Shown: piece by piece, positions 1-12,026 of the stretch
Numbering within the stretch: position 1 is the stretch's first letter
Layout of the letters: every line of letters starts with the position of its first letter
NCBI GenBank assembly: GCA_037976565.1
Contig: CP137672.1
Coordinates: 26,934,877 to 26,998,876 of the forward strand
From: Mesocentrotus franciscanus
Lineage: Eukaryota > Echinodermata > Echinoidea > Camarodonta > Strongylocentrotidae
DNA: 64,000 nt
Direction: 5' to 3'
Notes under the pieces: generated by a model
The model's input: only the letters and a program-made list of their open reading frames with translations
What the model was told of the DNA's origin: nothing
Database searches by the model: none
Translations under genes and position numbers: made by a program

Positions 1-59
1 TGTCACGGATACCGCGATAGACCGTGAGAAAACTTGGTTAGACCTAACAAAACTTGAAT

Positions 60-300
60 ACAGAGAAAAAAAATTGCCAAAATCCAATGGCACACTACGT
101 TTCGGGCAAACCGGGCTGCCGTGGCGGCCGGGAACATAGTGTAAACGTAGCATTCGCCTTGCGTTCACCCGTCTTACTACGGCCTACTACTGAAGTTACC
201 GTCCCTTCGTGTTGTCTAATGTCCATCGCGGTGGCCTGAAACGTGATTGCCGTGGCCGCAGGGATCATAATGTAAACCTCGCATAAAGAATTCTGCATTT
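60..300. repeat. Short direct repeat upstream of the 7TM exon
   Basis: Two related GC-rich segments lie about 130 bases apart. One, near 117-165, contains GCCGTGGCGGCCGGGA followed by ATAGTGTAAACG. The other, near 248-285, contains GCCGTGGCCGCAGGGA followed by ATAATGTAAACC. No exon with splice sites was recognised here; it is probably intron sequence of the LGR gene or a small repeat. Short open frames across it have no recognisable domain. Confidence 0.35.
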
Positions 301-527
301 TCTTTTCCAAGAAATCTTACTCACACCACAATTTCCAATATCACAATCATGATGTAAATTATTGTGCTATTCTTAATTTCTCAAGTTAGTGACACTGGAC
401 TCTATTTTGAACAAAGTTGACGGAAACTTTGATTCTTTACGTACACCATCAATCAGAGCCCTTTAGCAAAATAATGTATTCCCTCCTTGCTCTGGCACAT
501 AACCGCCCTAACAAACGACTCCTTCAG

Positions 528-1689
528 AGACATTGTTTATTGGAAATATTTGTGTACATCTTTCAGGTCGACTGATGACTACAGACTTTGCTGTTTGTTC
601 GACGAGACAGATCTGTGCACCATTGCTTCCTCGAACTTTCTGGACTCCTGCTCCCGTCTCATGCCAAACACAATCTTAAGGGTAGCCCTGTGGGTCATAG
701 GGTTGGGCGCCCTCGTCGGCAACACCATAGTTCTTGTCTTTCGGTGTCGTACCGATCATTCAGTCAGCGCAAAGACTCAGGGACTGTTCATCTCCAACCT
801 GGCCATAGCGGATTTTCTGATGGGAATCTACATGATTATAATATCGTCAGCAGATTTGTACTACGGAGAGTATTTCTACCTCTTCGCAGAGCAATGGCGT
901 GGATCGGTCTCTTGCAAAGTCGCAGGATTCGTCGCTGTTCTATCCAGCGAAACGTCCGTATTCATACTTGCGATCATTACGATAGATCGAGTTCTTTGCG
1001 TCGTGTTCCCCTTTGGTAAACTTAAGTTTCGGGCTACTTCTGCTCGCGTTGGTGTGGCGCTGATATGGACCATTGCTTTTGTAGTGAGTATTGTTCCGTT
1101 GGTTGTTAGCTCCTACATCAGCGGTTTTTATGGCCTGTCAGATGTTTGTGTTGGACTCCCACTCAATGTCGAGTCAACAGAGACTGGAGAATTAGTATTT
1201 AATATCGAGAGAAGGGTGTGGGAATACCTCCAATATGAAACAACGAAGCGACCAAGTTGGGTGTACTCAATCGCCATCTTTCTCGGTGTGAATTTCTTGA
1301 TCTTCATCCTCATTCTGCTCTCCTATGTTGTCATATTCGTTCACGTTCGCAAGTCGGCACGCAGTGTGGCCAACCCGGCAGGCGGTTCGGGTAGTAGTGA
1401 CCGAGCTCGGGAAGTGAAGCTGGCAACACGCATGTCTATCATTGTCCTGACGGATTTCTTTTGCTGGATGCCGGTGATCATCATGGGTATCCTTTCGCAA
1501 ACAGGTGCTGTCACCCTCCCAGTATCCCTCTACGCCTGGAGCGTTGTCCTTATCTTGCCTATCAATGCAACCATCAATCCATATCTCTATACCTTCATCG
1601 CAATATGTGGTGGTTCAAAGACGAGATCTACATCAAACCCTTCGCCAAAGACCCACTCAACGACCGCGGTGTCTGAAACACGAGCATGA
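528..1689 (+). CDS. Last exon of a type C LGR GPCR (GRL101/relaxin-receptor-like), 7TM domain
   Basis: This exon encodes the seven-helix domain of a leucine-rich-repeat GPCR. The family sits in the plasma membrane and signals through heterotrimeric G proteins. An open frame runs from about 475 to 1689. The best acceptor is CTCCTTCAG ending at 527, which gives a phase-2 exon like those of the LRR exons downstream. With residues counted from codon 487, helices lie near 63-86, 98-120, 142-168, 186-207, 258-284, 314-335 and 346-370. Seen motifs are Cys143 with Cys221 in loop 2 (expected disulfide), DRV at 167-169 in place of DRY, CWMP at 326-329 and NPYLY at 364-368. A Cys-rich hinge precedes helix 1. 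After residue 370 the frame reads a low-complexity Ser/Thr tail, whereas the +2 frame gives WFKDEIY...KDPLN, repeated downstream, so the tail may be frameshifted. The LRR ectodomain is upstream of the window. Confidence 0.9.
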
Positions 1690-2025
1690 TATAGAAGTAT
1701 TGAAAGTGGTGGTTCAACATCTACCACAAACCCTGCTCTAAAGATCCGTTCCATAAACACCATATCTGTCAGAAACACGAACATGAAGTAGTAGTATACT
1801 ATCTTAATCTGTTGGTTCAAAGATGAAATCTACCTGAAACTCTCCTGTATAGACCCGTTAAACATGACCACAATGTCTGGTACACGAATATGCTGTAGGA
1901 TTATACTCAATCTGTAGATTCAAAGACGAAATCTACCTTAAACTATGCTTTAAAGACCCGTTAAATATGACCACCATATCTGGTACACGACTCACAAGAG
2001 CATGCAGTAGGATTACGCTATAATG
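1606..2025 (+). repeat. Four tandem copies of the GPCR C-tail coding segment
   Basis: A segment of about 100 bases starting TGGTTCAAAGACGA recurs at about 1611, 1710, 1813 and 1916 (spacings 99, 103 and 103). Each copy can be read as an open frame of the form WF(K/N)(D)(E)IYxKxxxKDPLN (arginine replaces tryptophan in the last copy). The first copy overlaps the end of the 7TM exon, in a different frame from the long ORF. The later copies lie in what would be 3' UTR. They are diverged, so the duplication is not recent. Confidence 0.75.
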
Positions 2026-2109
2026 TAATACAAAGTTCTGGTATTTTTAACATGATTTATGACACCAATGTTTCTTGATAATAATTTACATAAATAATTC
2101 ATATGCACT

Positions 2110-4140
2110 TACCATGTCAATTTGCGATCAACAAAAAATCAAGGAATTTAGTACTCTGAACACATTCAAGTTCGATACCATTTACTTGAATTGGATCAGG
2201 AAGATGATCGATGGTGTTTCTAAATGTATATAATTTGTCTTTTCAATGTTCAATGATAGTTTGTTGGCTTGTATGATTGTATCCAACTTTGAACCAAAAC
2301 TTATTCCGAATTAATTGTATCTAGGAGAATTTGTGGGTCATGACAGAGTCATCAGCAAATAATATGAAAGATAAAACATTAGTTATTGATCGTTTGAAAT
2401 CATTTATATATAGGATGAAAAGAAGAGGGCCAAGAAAAGAGCCTTGAGGCACCCCACAGGTAATATTTTTTAAAAATTTTGATGACTGCAATTATTTACA
2501 GAGGTTACGGTATATTATGTTCTGTCTGAAAGATAGCTTCTTAACAACTCAAAGGCCTTCCCTCTGACATCGTAGTGGGAAAGTTTATAAAGATGAATTT
2601 CATAGTAAATTGTGTCGAAGGCCTTTTAGAAGTCTAGAAATAAACCTTTTGTGTGACAAGTATTATCAATTGTACTAACAATTTTATTAATGGGTGTTAA
2701 CATAACATGACTTGTGGCGTATTTCTGTTTAAATCCAAACTTTTTGAGAGAAAATTTATGGTTCGTGTATACACAAGTTTTTTTTAAATATTTTGGAAAC
2801 AGAGATAAGTCAAGAAATTGGATTATAATTTCCCTGTTCACGTTAGTCATCTTTTTTTAAATACAGGTATTACTTTGGTTCTTTTCATGAAAAAGGGTAC
2901 GTCACCACATATAAAAAAGAGGTTAAATATATGGGTTAGTGGGATGACTATTTCGGAAATAATATGTTTAAGTAGTAAATTTGTAATGCTATCATATCGA
3001 GCGCTCTTTTTACTCTTTAAATTGTTAACAATATCAAATACCTCTACCTCTTGTACCGAGAAAAAAAAATAGAGATCACGAAATGAATGAAATAATTTAT
3101 TTGAAGTGAGGATGGCTTGTGCAAGATTTAGACCTATATTTACGAACTAATCATTGAGAGCATGTTTTTCCGACTAAAATCTCTTGAATATCCTGCTTTT
3201 TTACTGTTTCTATTAATTGTATGGATAATTAGCTTCCAAGTGTTTTATTGTCATTTCTATGAAATTCAATTCGTTTAAAGAAGTAATCCTTTCTTGCATA
3301 ATGTAAAATACTAACTTGTGTATTTTTATAAGTTTTATACTTGTTTTTGTTTGACTCTGTTGGCTAGGACTTGAATTTGTAAAATAAACGATTTTTCCTA
3401 TTAATTGAACGTAAAAGGGATTTTGTTATCCATGGAGCTCGCGGTGTCTTTCTATAATTTGAGTTTCTATTTGTATTTTGAACAGGTATGTCTCTTTCAT
3501 AATATCGAGTGAAGGTTTCAAGATAAGGTTTATATGCTTCATTTACATCGCAAGTTTAAAACCTGAACCCAGTTAAGTAAACTTAAGCTTTGTTTAAATT
3601 TATCAATATTTTCACAAGTAAACTTTCGACAAACTGGATTGGAACCTTTCCGTGTTTAAGATAATTGCAAGATAAGTAAGTTAGAATAATTTGGGAAATG
3701 GGCACTTACAACTGAGATTATGATATTAGAAATAGCTTGAACATACATATTTGTAAATATATTATCTATGAGCGAGGCTGTTGTCGCTTTGTTATTTGAG
3801 TATTTGATATATTTATGAGAGGCATAGAGGATTGCAAAAACAAAGTGTCCAGAAATTCATTGCATAATAAATTTTGATTTTCATCAAGCAGATTTATATT
3901 AGAATCTCCCATATTGAAGGGAGGCCTATCTCAAAAATAATTTGAGGATATTATTGTCTGTAAAGAAGCAATGAAATCGTAGTGATATTCGGTGGTCGAT
4001 GTACAACTGCTACCATAATATTTGTCCTGGTTGGAACAATGCTTTTTATGCATAAAGTTTCAACTGCATCTATCATGTAACTCAATTCTGATATTACTTT
4101 GTAATTCAATGAAGTAGAAATGTACAATGCCACTCCGCCA
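2110..4140 (-). mobile_element. Decayed CR1/jockey-like LINE (endonuclease to RT)
   Basis: Minus-strand conceptual translation gives, in order, pieces of an APE endonuclease (about 4133-3951, with ALYIS and the VVHRPPN block), an RT finger/palm segment (about 2850-2530, FLDF.KAFDT then SYLSDRT), and the GVPQGSFLGPLLFILYIND and FADDS blocks (about 2460-2340). An NKLSLN..KT segment follows near 2280-2230. The frame is broken by many stops and shifts. The 3' end is lost near 2110, and no target-site duplication was found. This is a dead copy in the same family group as the 24.9-27.5 kb element. Confidence 0.8.
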
Positions 4141-4199
4141 TCGCGTCTATTTATTCAACTATCAACAGCCATGTTATACCCGTCAAAGAAAAAAACATG

Positions 4200-6500
4200 A
4201 ATGAGGTTCATTACGTAACCATGTTTCGGAAAAACCAAAAACTGAACATGGAAACTGTTGTCTGACTAGATATAACGGATTTCATATATTCAATATTTTT
4301 ACTCCAGCTTCTAATATTGAAGTGCATCAGTGAAAAATTGTTTTCAAACTCTGAAGAATTTGAAATAAACTAATACACAGTAAACTATCGGGAAGATGGA
4401 AGTGCGGAAACAGGGTCATTTTGATCAACATGATATTTATACTCGGGGGTCAAGTCCGTATAAAGTCCGTGAACATTTAGTGATGAACAAAGAATTCTAA
4501 TTCAATGTGATGATACCAAGAAATATTTGGTGGACATAGAAGTTTTTGAAGAGCAGGAAGAGAAGGAAGAAAACAACAAGTGCTATATTCAAACAAAGGA
4601 GATAAAACAGTTTCTGTCATAAACAACAAGTTCACTTTTGGGGCAACTTGCTAACCTGGCAAATGTATGGAAGAGAAATGGAAACAAAGTACTAGTTATG
4701 CAAATACAGTGGTGTAACGTAACCTTACATATCATCTTCTATTGTTGGTCGATTAGACTTTGAAAACGTAGAGTACACCTGATGCATCACGCCACTTTTC
4801 AGCAGCAAAGCGCAGCTTCACAACCTATTAATAGAGTTTCTTTACCTCGGCCGACCATCTACAATTTTCCTTTGAGTCATCTTTGGTGAGGTCGTCAAAA
4901 TGGAAATTAAAATGAGAAACTTATACCACCGTCAGTTCGTTGTTTGAAATCTCGAAATCTCGAAATGAAATATAAAAACTCAAAATAGTTCCTGAAAGAG
5001 GATGGCAACGGATATCGGTACTTGCACTGTTGAGCAAATGTACACTCTTCAAATTGAGAATAATAAAATAAGCGATACCTTCAGCATGTCTGTACTGGTC
5101 AATGGGATTTCTTCTCGCAACGTTTTCACTGATAACTGAAATAAGCAACAATTTCATAGTACCGTTGCGTTCGCTGGACCCTTCATCTACGTGGAAAGCG
5201 AATACGAAAGCTGTGATTGTTTACGCGCGCTCAATCTTTGTATTTGGTTAATCTACTTTTTCGTTCGCGTTGATCTGATTATGTGAAAATTATACAGTTG
5301 TGAAAATTCCCAGTTGTGAACATTAGTGAAATTACAAATATATTTTGATTTTCTGGGACAGGATAAGATTTTGTTACATCTGTAGTGACGATATACGACC
5401 CTAGATATTTGTGTTGATCATCTATATTAAATCGTTGATATTAATTATGTAATCTATATTGTTTGATAGTGTGGTTTGTTCCTCGTGAGATCGTCAAGTT
5501 AAAAAGTACGACCCCGCCCTGGGAGTTCTACACATGAGTTGATCAGTGTCCTCTTAACTTTTTATTAAGTAGAGTCTCGTACTGTATTGCAAATTTGGTA
5601 GTTCTATATTTCTTAGGTGCTGAATGTACGTGAAAAATGAAGTAACATGATTAATGATGAGAAACACGTCAACAAATAGGATAAAAGTTTAAAATAAAAG
5701 GCACATAAAACAGTTTAAATTTCTCTATTTGTCTTCCTTTTTAATTTAATCATGGTTACAAGATTACATGAACAAATAGTCGTTTACCAATCTATCAACA
5801 AATTCATAATTTTCCAAAGTTATGCCATAATTATTATTGAGACATATTTTTGACAGCTCAAAATGATAAATTTAAAAAGTAGTGACTACACGACATATAT
5901 CTTGACACGATGTAATATCTAATAGTATAATAACATATCCATTTGAGTAATAGTGGATGCTGGAATCATTAACTGAAATGCAAGATTCTATGAATGCTGT
6001 ATCTATACGATACGGCCGGACTAAAATTAAGAAACCAAATTACATTCCAAAAAGTAGCCCCCGTCATGAAAAGAATCTCCATGAGAAACCTCAAGGGGGC
6101 TTTTTTGTAAATTAAAAAAGAGCGCCCTTCGAAGAAAAAAAATTTAATGACATGACATGACATCAGAAAACATTATCGCAACTATTTTCGAAAAAAATAA
6201 ACTCAAGCGTAATTTCAATACCCTATTGTACATCCCTTGTTAGTCATGTTTCGATTACGTAATACGTCATTGTCATGTTTCTACATTTCAATAGGTGGCG
6301 CACAAGGCAATTGGAATTAGGTGATTTTTCGAAAGTAGTTTCTATCGTACGTGTTCAAATATTCTTTCTACGAAGGCGTCATCTCGACTCATCATGAGTG
6401 AAACTGTGACAGATGGCTATTAAAGTAGCATTAACTACGTTTTTACTAAAATTATATGAGCATAGGATTCATGTAATATGGACTTGTAGGCTATACACAG
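4200..6500. other. Intergenic AT-rich stretch without a supported gene
   Basis: No domain-bearing exon was recognised. A possible minus-strand exon-like block (about 5098-5145, preceded by TTGCTTATTTCAG and followed by GTATCG) has a short open frame but no recognisable family. The section near 4430-4700 is A-rich and non-coding. The rest is AT-rich sequence with short spurious frames. Confidence 0.4.
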
Positions 6501-6535
6501 ATATCCGTAATATCAAACAAAATCACAGGACATAC

Positions 6536-6787
6536 CTACATATACGAGGGTGATGTTGAAAGAACAGTTTGTGTTTACAAGGCCACTGTTGTCGGTCACA
6601 GTGTAAATGACGTCGATGGGGTTGCTCATGGAGACATAAACTCCAGGTTCATAGTTGGCGCCGATGAATGCAATTCCAGACGCATCACTGGCTGTTAGTG
6701 GTGTCCACGTGATTGGTGTGGTGCTTGTGAGAACTGAGAATGTCCGGTTAGAAGGGCAGGATTTTACCATTGGAGGGGTGGTATCGA
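6536..6787 (-). CDS. HYR (hyalin repeat) domain exon
   Basis: This 252-base minus-strand exon has acceptor CTGACAG at its high-coordinate end and donor GTATGT at its low end; both junctions are phase 1. It encodes one complete HYR module, an extracellular Ig-like fold common in echinoderm adhesion proteins. It starts DTTPPMVKSCP, has a VIYTVTDNSGL core and ends with the C.F.I.L pattern of the last strand. No frame break is seen. It lies downstream, in transcript order, of the EGF and HYR-half exons at 7.1-11.4 kb, with which it probably forms one gene. Because the other exons carry lesions, expression is uncertain. Confidence 0.8.
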
Positions 6788-7068
6788 CTGTCAGGATATC
6801 ATAACATATAATAAGAACGTAGGTTTGTGTCTTTATGGTCTGTTATCCGGTCAAACCATCATGGGCTCAGACAAACTGACTCAAATTTAAATGGGCATTT
6901 AATTGTTATTTCGCTTGTATCTACCCGAACATTTATCCATCTTTCTCAAATTAAAGTGTTAAAAGAGTGTGCACATAAGATCAAGTATCTTGCTTTACAT
7001 AATATATTGAAAAAAGTAGATGAAAAGGCCAAATTACAAAACATGCTCTCCTTTATTCCAGTATTTAC

Positions 7069-7176
7069 GTTGACGTTGAATGTACAAGAAGATGCTTGGT
7101 TTCCGCTCACCAGCAACGATGTACTCAACGACAGTTGACCCGACAGGGTTGGGGTTGGTTGTTGAGTTTGTTGGCG
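7069..7176 (-). pseudogene. HYR C-terminal half, apparently frameshifted
   Basis: On the minus strand, after a TAG acceptor at 7177-7178, one frame reads NPVGSTVVEYIVA. A second frame, shifted near 7105, reads SGNQASSCTFNVNV before a GTAAAT donor. Together these match the second half of a HYR domain (the VxYxAxDxSGN...C.F.V.V pattern), so an indel appears to split it. The block could pair with the HYR first-half exon at 10215-10412. A sequencing error is the alternative explanation. Confidence 0.55.
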
Positions 7177-7959
7177 CTATCCATCGATTTTGATGATTTC
7201 CGCCAGGCTTTGTGTGAGAGGGCGTCTTGCTTTCTCTTCTGCAGCTCTACGTTTCAGTGATTCTGATACTTGCCCAGTTTGTGAGATAAAGACTTTCCTT
7301 GACCTTTGTTATTGGCGTAGTGCAAGGTTATGGAGGATCAATCTCTGTGCTCGTTGCTCATTATTTGTTAGTTATTTAATATTAGAACTGGCTGAAACTA
7401 ATATTTTTGAAGTTTTGGTGTCAATTTATAGGGTTAATGATAATGTGTCTTATATTTTAATATAGGATTTCTCGGTCAATTTCGTAAGCTTTTCATTCGT
7501 TTTGATACAAAGTTCATTCAAATTCGCGAAATAAAGCTGCCGGCGTGTAAATTTCATTCAAAATAACACTTTTTTCATTTGATTTTAATACTTATTTGGT
7601 CAATGGATTTAGCACTTGTTTCATTCAATTTAACATCCGCTTACAAATGCGCATTTTGCATTCATTTTCGTCTACAATGGCAAATCGGACGTCCGTACCA
7701 TTCAATTTCACTTTGGGTCATTCTAAATAATAAAGTTTTCATTCATATTCGCCTATGTTTACAAACCTATGGTATACATGGTATATTCACATGTTTATCA
7801 TCTAAATTAAACAAATGAGTTATATAACATGTATTGTCATTCAGATTGTATACGTGTATTCTTTAGTTTATGTCCACATGACATGAGTTATTGAGATGTG
7901 CGCGCAATGAGAAAACAATGTATCAAACTCTTTAATGATTGTGTAGCGTGATTGTGGTT

Positions 7960-8125
7960 GTTACTGTATGTGCTCGTGATCGTGATCGTGATTGTAATTG
8001 AGATGGTGATTACGATTGTGACTGAGATGGTAATTGTGACTGTGATCACGATCGTGATTGTGATTCAGTGTGATGGTGATTCAGATTTTGATGTGATTAT
8101 GATTGTGATTAAACTGATACTCATA
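7960..8125. repeat. Degenerate GTGATT/GATCGT microsatellite
   Basis: Imperfect hexamer repeats such as GTGATCGTGATCGTGATTGT run for about 165 bases. The 61-codon open frame across it is hydrophobic only because of the repeat and is not a gene. Confidence 0.85.
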
Positions 8126-8429
8126 GATTGTTCTTAACATGTTCAATACAGACTAAATATAATTTACACAAATATAAATGGCTTCAAAGAGATTACGAAC
8201 ATCGAATAAATTACCCCCAAAAAAAAAACCAAAAAAAACAACATGACAAATAAATCAATGTATAGAGTATTGATACCCCCACCATTATGGTACGCCACTC
8301 CAATAAATACAACTGTAGTCTGTAAACACACACTTTGCATGCACTTATATCATTGCATGTTCATAAAAAGACACTCTTGCTTAGTTCCATGCTAATTCTA
8401 TATTGATGTGGCTAGGTTATATCTACTTA

Positions 8430-8800
8430 AAGGGATTGGGTAACTTTGTCTCAGATTCTGAAACAAAATCCTGGATTTAGCTCATGATGCAATGATAATT
8501 ATAAACCTTTAGGTCAGTTAGGAACCCCATGATTTTTACAAGCCGATCGCCTGTCTGATTATCAAGATATTTATGATTGGAAATCGAAATCAAATTTTGC
8601 GTTTCCTAACGGTTTTCATAACACTGCAGTCTATTTGGGAAAACGAGTATGGTAAAACCGATCCATCAAAGATTTTTACTTTTGAGGCACTTCTTGATCA
8701 TTTTGAAGCGCAATTTTTTAGGGCTTCAATATTACACCATATCACGGACACTGATAACACGTAGGGCCGTGCATCTCAGATCTAACATTGTTAAACGATG
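8430..8800 (+). repeat. Dispersed repeat, + copy (mate at 20490-20850)
   Basis: The block begins near AAAGGGATTGGGTAACTTTG and runs past CTGCAGTCTATTTGGG to the GGCCGTGCATCTCAGAT region. A clearly related copy lies on the opposite strand at about 20490-20850. Both copies keep short open frames but share no recognisable domain. The terminal structure is unknown. Confidence 0.8.
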
Positions 8801-9348
8801 CCTTTAACACATGATCGTTCAGTTGCTAAATAGTGATGATTTAGTGGGTATACACCCCTAGTGAGGACAAATAACATGTTTGTTGCTTACCAACCCATAC
8901 AATTTGAAATGGATTTAGCATGGAACTAAGCTTGCGGGGTTCTATATATGATCATACTGGGTAAGATTTATATGTTTAATTTGTCTGCAAAACGTGTGAA
9001 ATTGTATGCAAAGAAACGAATTTGAATTCACGGAAGACGCTATTACGTAATCGCGAAGCGTCTCGCTTTAAATTGAATGAAAATTTTACGAAAAAGAAAC
9101 ACGTTTTAATTCGAATGAAAATAAAATGTTTTTGAATGATCGTTATAAGAATTTAAATGCTAAAAAACGAATTTGAACGAAAAATAACAGCTGCGGTGAC
9201 AGAATCGGCGAAATTGAATGAACTTAAAATTAATTTGTGTGGCCAACTTACGAAATTGACCGAGAAATCCTATAGTATGCGCATTTTTGGCTGCCATATT
9301 TGATTTGATTCAAACTTCGTATGTACATAATCTCCTCTCGCTTTGCTA

Positions 9349-9906
9349 CTTTTATGCCTTAAAGGTACTATGTCCCATTTGCAGGCCCAAAAAATGAAAA
9401 GGTTAAATTCCAACGGCATTTGAAAGACAATACTAATTTAGAACTTCCCTAAAAAAGGGGGCTTGAAAATGTCTTTAAGTGGGAAAATAACGACTACTAG
9501 TTGTCGAATCGACTTAGGAGCTATAGAGCCAGTAAGTAATAGTCTGATTTTTCAGACCATTGTACCGAATGGTCGTACGTTTTATGCTACGCAAAGATTC
9601 AATCAGTTTAATTTTGGCCATTACAAGAAGTGGGTTATTGATGTAGACAAATGCTCATGTACCTGATACAGCTCATTTTATGTATGTTATTACCAAAGAT
9701 GAAAAAGCCAGTCAGTCACTCAATAGTGTCTGACAGTGAAGTCTAGCAAGTAAACGGGTTTCCTTGCATAATTTGAATATTAGGACACTGCTAACGTTTA
9801 AATTTCACAGATAGGACATACATGACATATTCATAATTCCTGCAAAGTTCTACAGAATTTGATGTTGGCTGCAAAAGGGACATAGTATCTTTAAGGGCAT
9901 AAAAAG
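9349..9906. mobile_element. MITE-like element with inverted ends
   Basis: The left arm (about 9349-9387), TTATGCCTTAAAGGTACTAT then GTCCCATTTGCAGGCC, matches the reverse complement of the right arm (about 9866-9906) with few differences. The interior (about 480 bases) has a 67-codon frame at 9463-9666 with no recognised domain. No clear target duplication was resolved. Confidence 0.65.
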
Positions 9907-10214
9907 TGCAAGAATAAGAACGGTACAAACATTCTATAATAATTTTTTCTTTCTTTCCCCCTCCCCTGCAATTCTTTATATCTTCCAGTACCTTTTATAA
10001 AGGTAAAATGATTGACCAGTTTTCTTCTTTTCCAAGTAGTTTTTTTAGGTTAGGATTTGTCACCTCGAGTCTGCGATACATACGATTCCTCTGTCTTTCA
10101 TATTTAGGGCATGATAACATGAAATGTTCAATAGTTCAATAGAAAATATGACAATTGTCACAAAGGCAACTATCATGCCTTTTTATTGAGTACTTGTAAT
10201 AATTAAGTCTACAC

Positions 10215-10412
10215 TTGCCAAGATGGAATTGATGGGAATTGGTAGGAATTGATCACCCGATTTATAGTTCTGAGAGACCAGGACGACAGTTCCTTTTGTA
10301 TTGACAGCCGATGGTGCAGGGGTGAACTCTACCGACTTATTCGGAGTTCCAAGCTCAACGGCTCCACATGTTACAAAATTTGCCTGGGTCGTTGCAGGCT
10401 GATTTGTGTCAG
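10215..10412 (-). CDS. HYR domain N-terminal half exon
   Basis: This is a minus-strand exon with acceptor AAACTAG at its high end and a plausible GTGTAG donor at its low end: 198 bases, phase 1 at both sides. The translation has the HYR first-half pattern: ADTNQPATTQANFVTC, then VEFTPAPSA and GTVVLVSQNYKSGDQF, where the usual DN.G block is reduced to NTKG. It lies between the EGF exon (10831-10932) and the HYR fragments at 6.5-7.2 kb, all on the same strand with compatible phases. The donor is inferred from phase and could differ. Confidence 0.65.
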
Positions 10413-10830
10413 CTAGTTTACAGATTGATAGATAATATTGGTGAAATGAATGAAATAAACAGGAAAGTTGGAGAAACAAAATTCTTGATATAAATTTCCA
10501 AACATTTCACCCTACAGCCTCATACCCCTAAGACCAACGACCACCCGCGGCCAGTTCAGTTATGAGACTATAGGGTCGGTAACGGTTGGTATTTTCCTAG
10601 ATTCGAGTCTAGCATTACGAGATCGGTCAATTTATATTTTTGAAGTTCCAAATCTAATCCGACGTTCATTTTATTCAAAAATCCAATCGTAGTTTTGTCA
10701 TAAAGTGCGCGATTACCAAAAGAAATGATGACGAAAAGTAAACTACTTTTCTCTATTTGTAACTGCATCGTGTTGGATGATTTCATTATACCATAAAGAT
10801 ATGAAATGCAATTTTTATCTTTGTTCTTAC

Positions 10831-10932
10831 GTTCATGACACTGTTTTTCTTGAAATCCGAAAGAGCAGTGACATCTATATCCGGTCATAGTATCCTCACA
10901 CTAGCCGTTTTCACATGGATTCATGTCGCAAT
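10831..10932 (-). pseudogene. EGF-like exon with premature stop
   Basis: This 102-base minus-strand exon has acceptor TTCGCAG and donor GTAAGA, phase 1-1. It encodes a calcium-binding-type EGF module: CDMNPCENG, then a TAG stop, then C.DTMTGYRCHCSFGF...C. All six cysteines are present and the spacing is normal. The stop replaces the single residue expected between NG and C. Either the gene is a pseudogene, the exon is skipped (possible without a frame change), or this base is a sequencing error. Confidence 0.75.
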
Positions 10933-11143
10933 CTGCGAACATATATAATGAAAATGTAATGTAATGAATACAAACAGCACCCCTGAAATTAGAATTACCC
11001 CGGGTTTCTTAAAAAAGAGAAAAAAAATTTCTAAAAGTATCTAATGTATTCCTAGATACAATAATTTTTTTTTCTTTAGTCCAAACAAAAGTAGAAACAT
11101 TCTGTGAAGGATTTTAGAGAAAACCAGAGAGGAAAACAATCAC

Positions 11144-11380
11144 CAGGGAATCTGCAGACTCGACGTCCAGGAGGAACACCAAGTTTACTCTTCCTTCTAG
11201 GGCAACCGTCTGCTTCGAATGAATTTGGGATAAGCTTTGGGATGGCTTGTACCATGCTGCCATTGGGATGTCTTTTCTTCTGACAATCAAAGAACATTGG
11301 TAACGTGTAATTCAGGCCGAAACTGTCCGTACAAGAAGTCTTTGTCTCATTCATGCTTGTATCCGATGACACGAGTAGGG
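11144..11380 (-). CDS. Cys-containing extracellular module exon, family not recognised
   Basis: This 237-base exon is exactly 79 codons, phase 1-1, with acceptor CCTTACAG at the high end and donor GTGATT at the low end. It follows the putative signal-peptide exon at 12027-12087 and precedes the EGF exon. The translation begins LLVSSDTSMNETKTSC and contains a FFDCQKKRHPNGS block and a basic GCPRRKSKLG block, with four cysteines and two NxT/NxS glycosylation sites. No known domain was recognised. Phase, splice sites and neighbours support a real exon of the HYR/EGF gene. Confidence 0.6.
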
Positions 11381-12026
11381 CTGTAAGGAAGATACAAGGA
11401 GAATAGTTACCATGGTAACATAGATTTCTTTTCTCTCTTTTAGACTATCCTCGATATTACATATTACCCATGTGATGACCGAATTCGTATAGATTCGTTA
11501 TCATTTCTCCGTTAGGTCATAATCTTTCGTGTACTCTCTTCCAATCACTTTTCTCATGACATTTTACTTACTACATGTATTTCATTTTGTCTACTAACAT
11601 GACTAAGATCAAATGTGTGAGACCAACTACCACATGGCACGAACCGTCGATTTGTACACCTTATATTGAGAGAATTAACTTTTTGGAAGAAATATATTCT
11701 GGAATAGGTATGAGACTGATTATGCAGAATGGAATAATATGCTCTTAGTGAATTTTCTAGGTTCGTTTTCATTCTTTTTTCTTAAATAGAAATTAAGAGG
11801 AACCGTTTCGATCCACCCCTGAATCAAAGTGTGCCAGATTTTGCCTACAAAAGGTTCATTGCCGCACCTTGTTCATAGCTCATGACCAAATTTACATTCG
11901 ATGCTATTATGTACACGTACTGCTGTGATCTTCTATCCGGGGTTGTGTGATGAAATAAGGTGTCAGGATCATGTGGATGTAACGTGGACTTTGTGCTGTG
12001 AATTGGATATCGATGGATCGTCCAAC

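Larger units (their letters stand above)
7465..9270. mobile_element. Non-autonomous DNA element with exact 24-bp TIRs
   Basis: GGATTTCTCGGTCAATTTCG plus TAAG at 7465-7488 is repeated exactly in inverted orientation at 9247-9270. The element is flanked on both sides by TATA (7461-7464 and 9271-9274), a likely target duplication. Inside each end are many degenerate copies of a TTCATTCAAATTCG motif. No transposase frame is visible, so it depends on another element. A GTGATT-rich hexanucleotide tract (7963-8125) and the repeat at 8430-8800 lie inside it. Confidence 0.75.

Noticed and set aside
7960..8140. Small hydrophobic protein (61 codons)
   Set aside because: Encoded by the GTGATT repeat; no start context or conservation expected.
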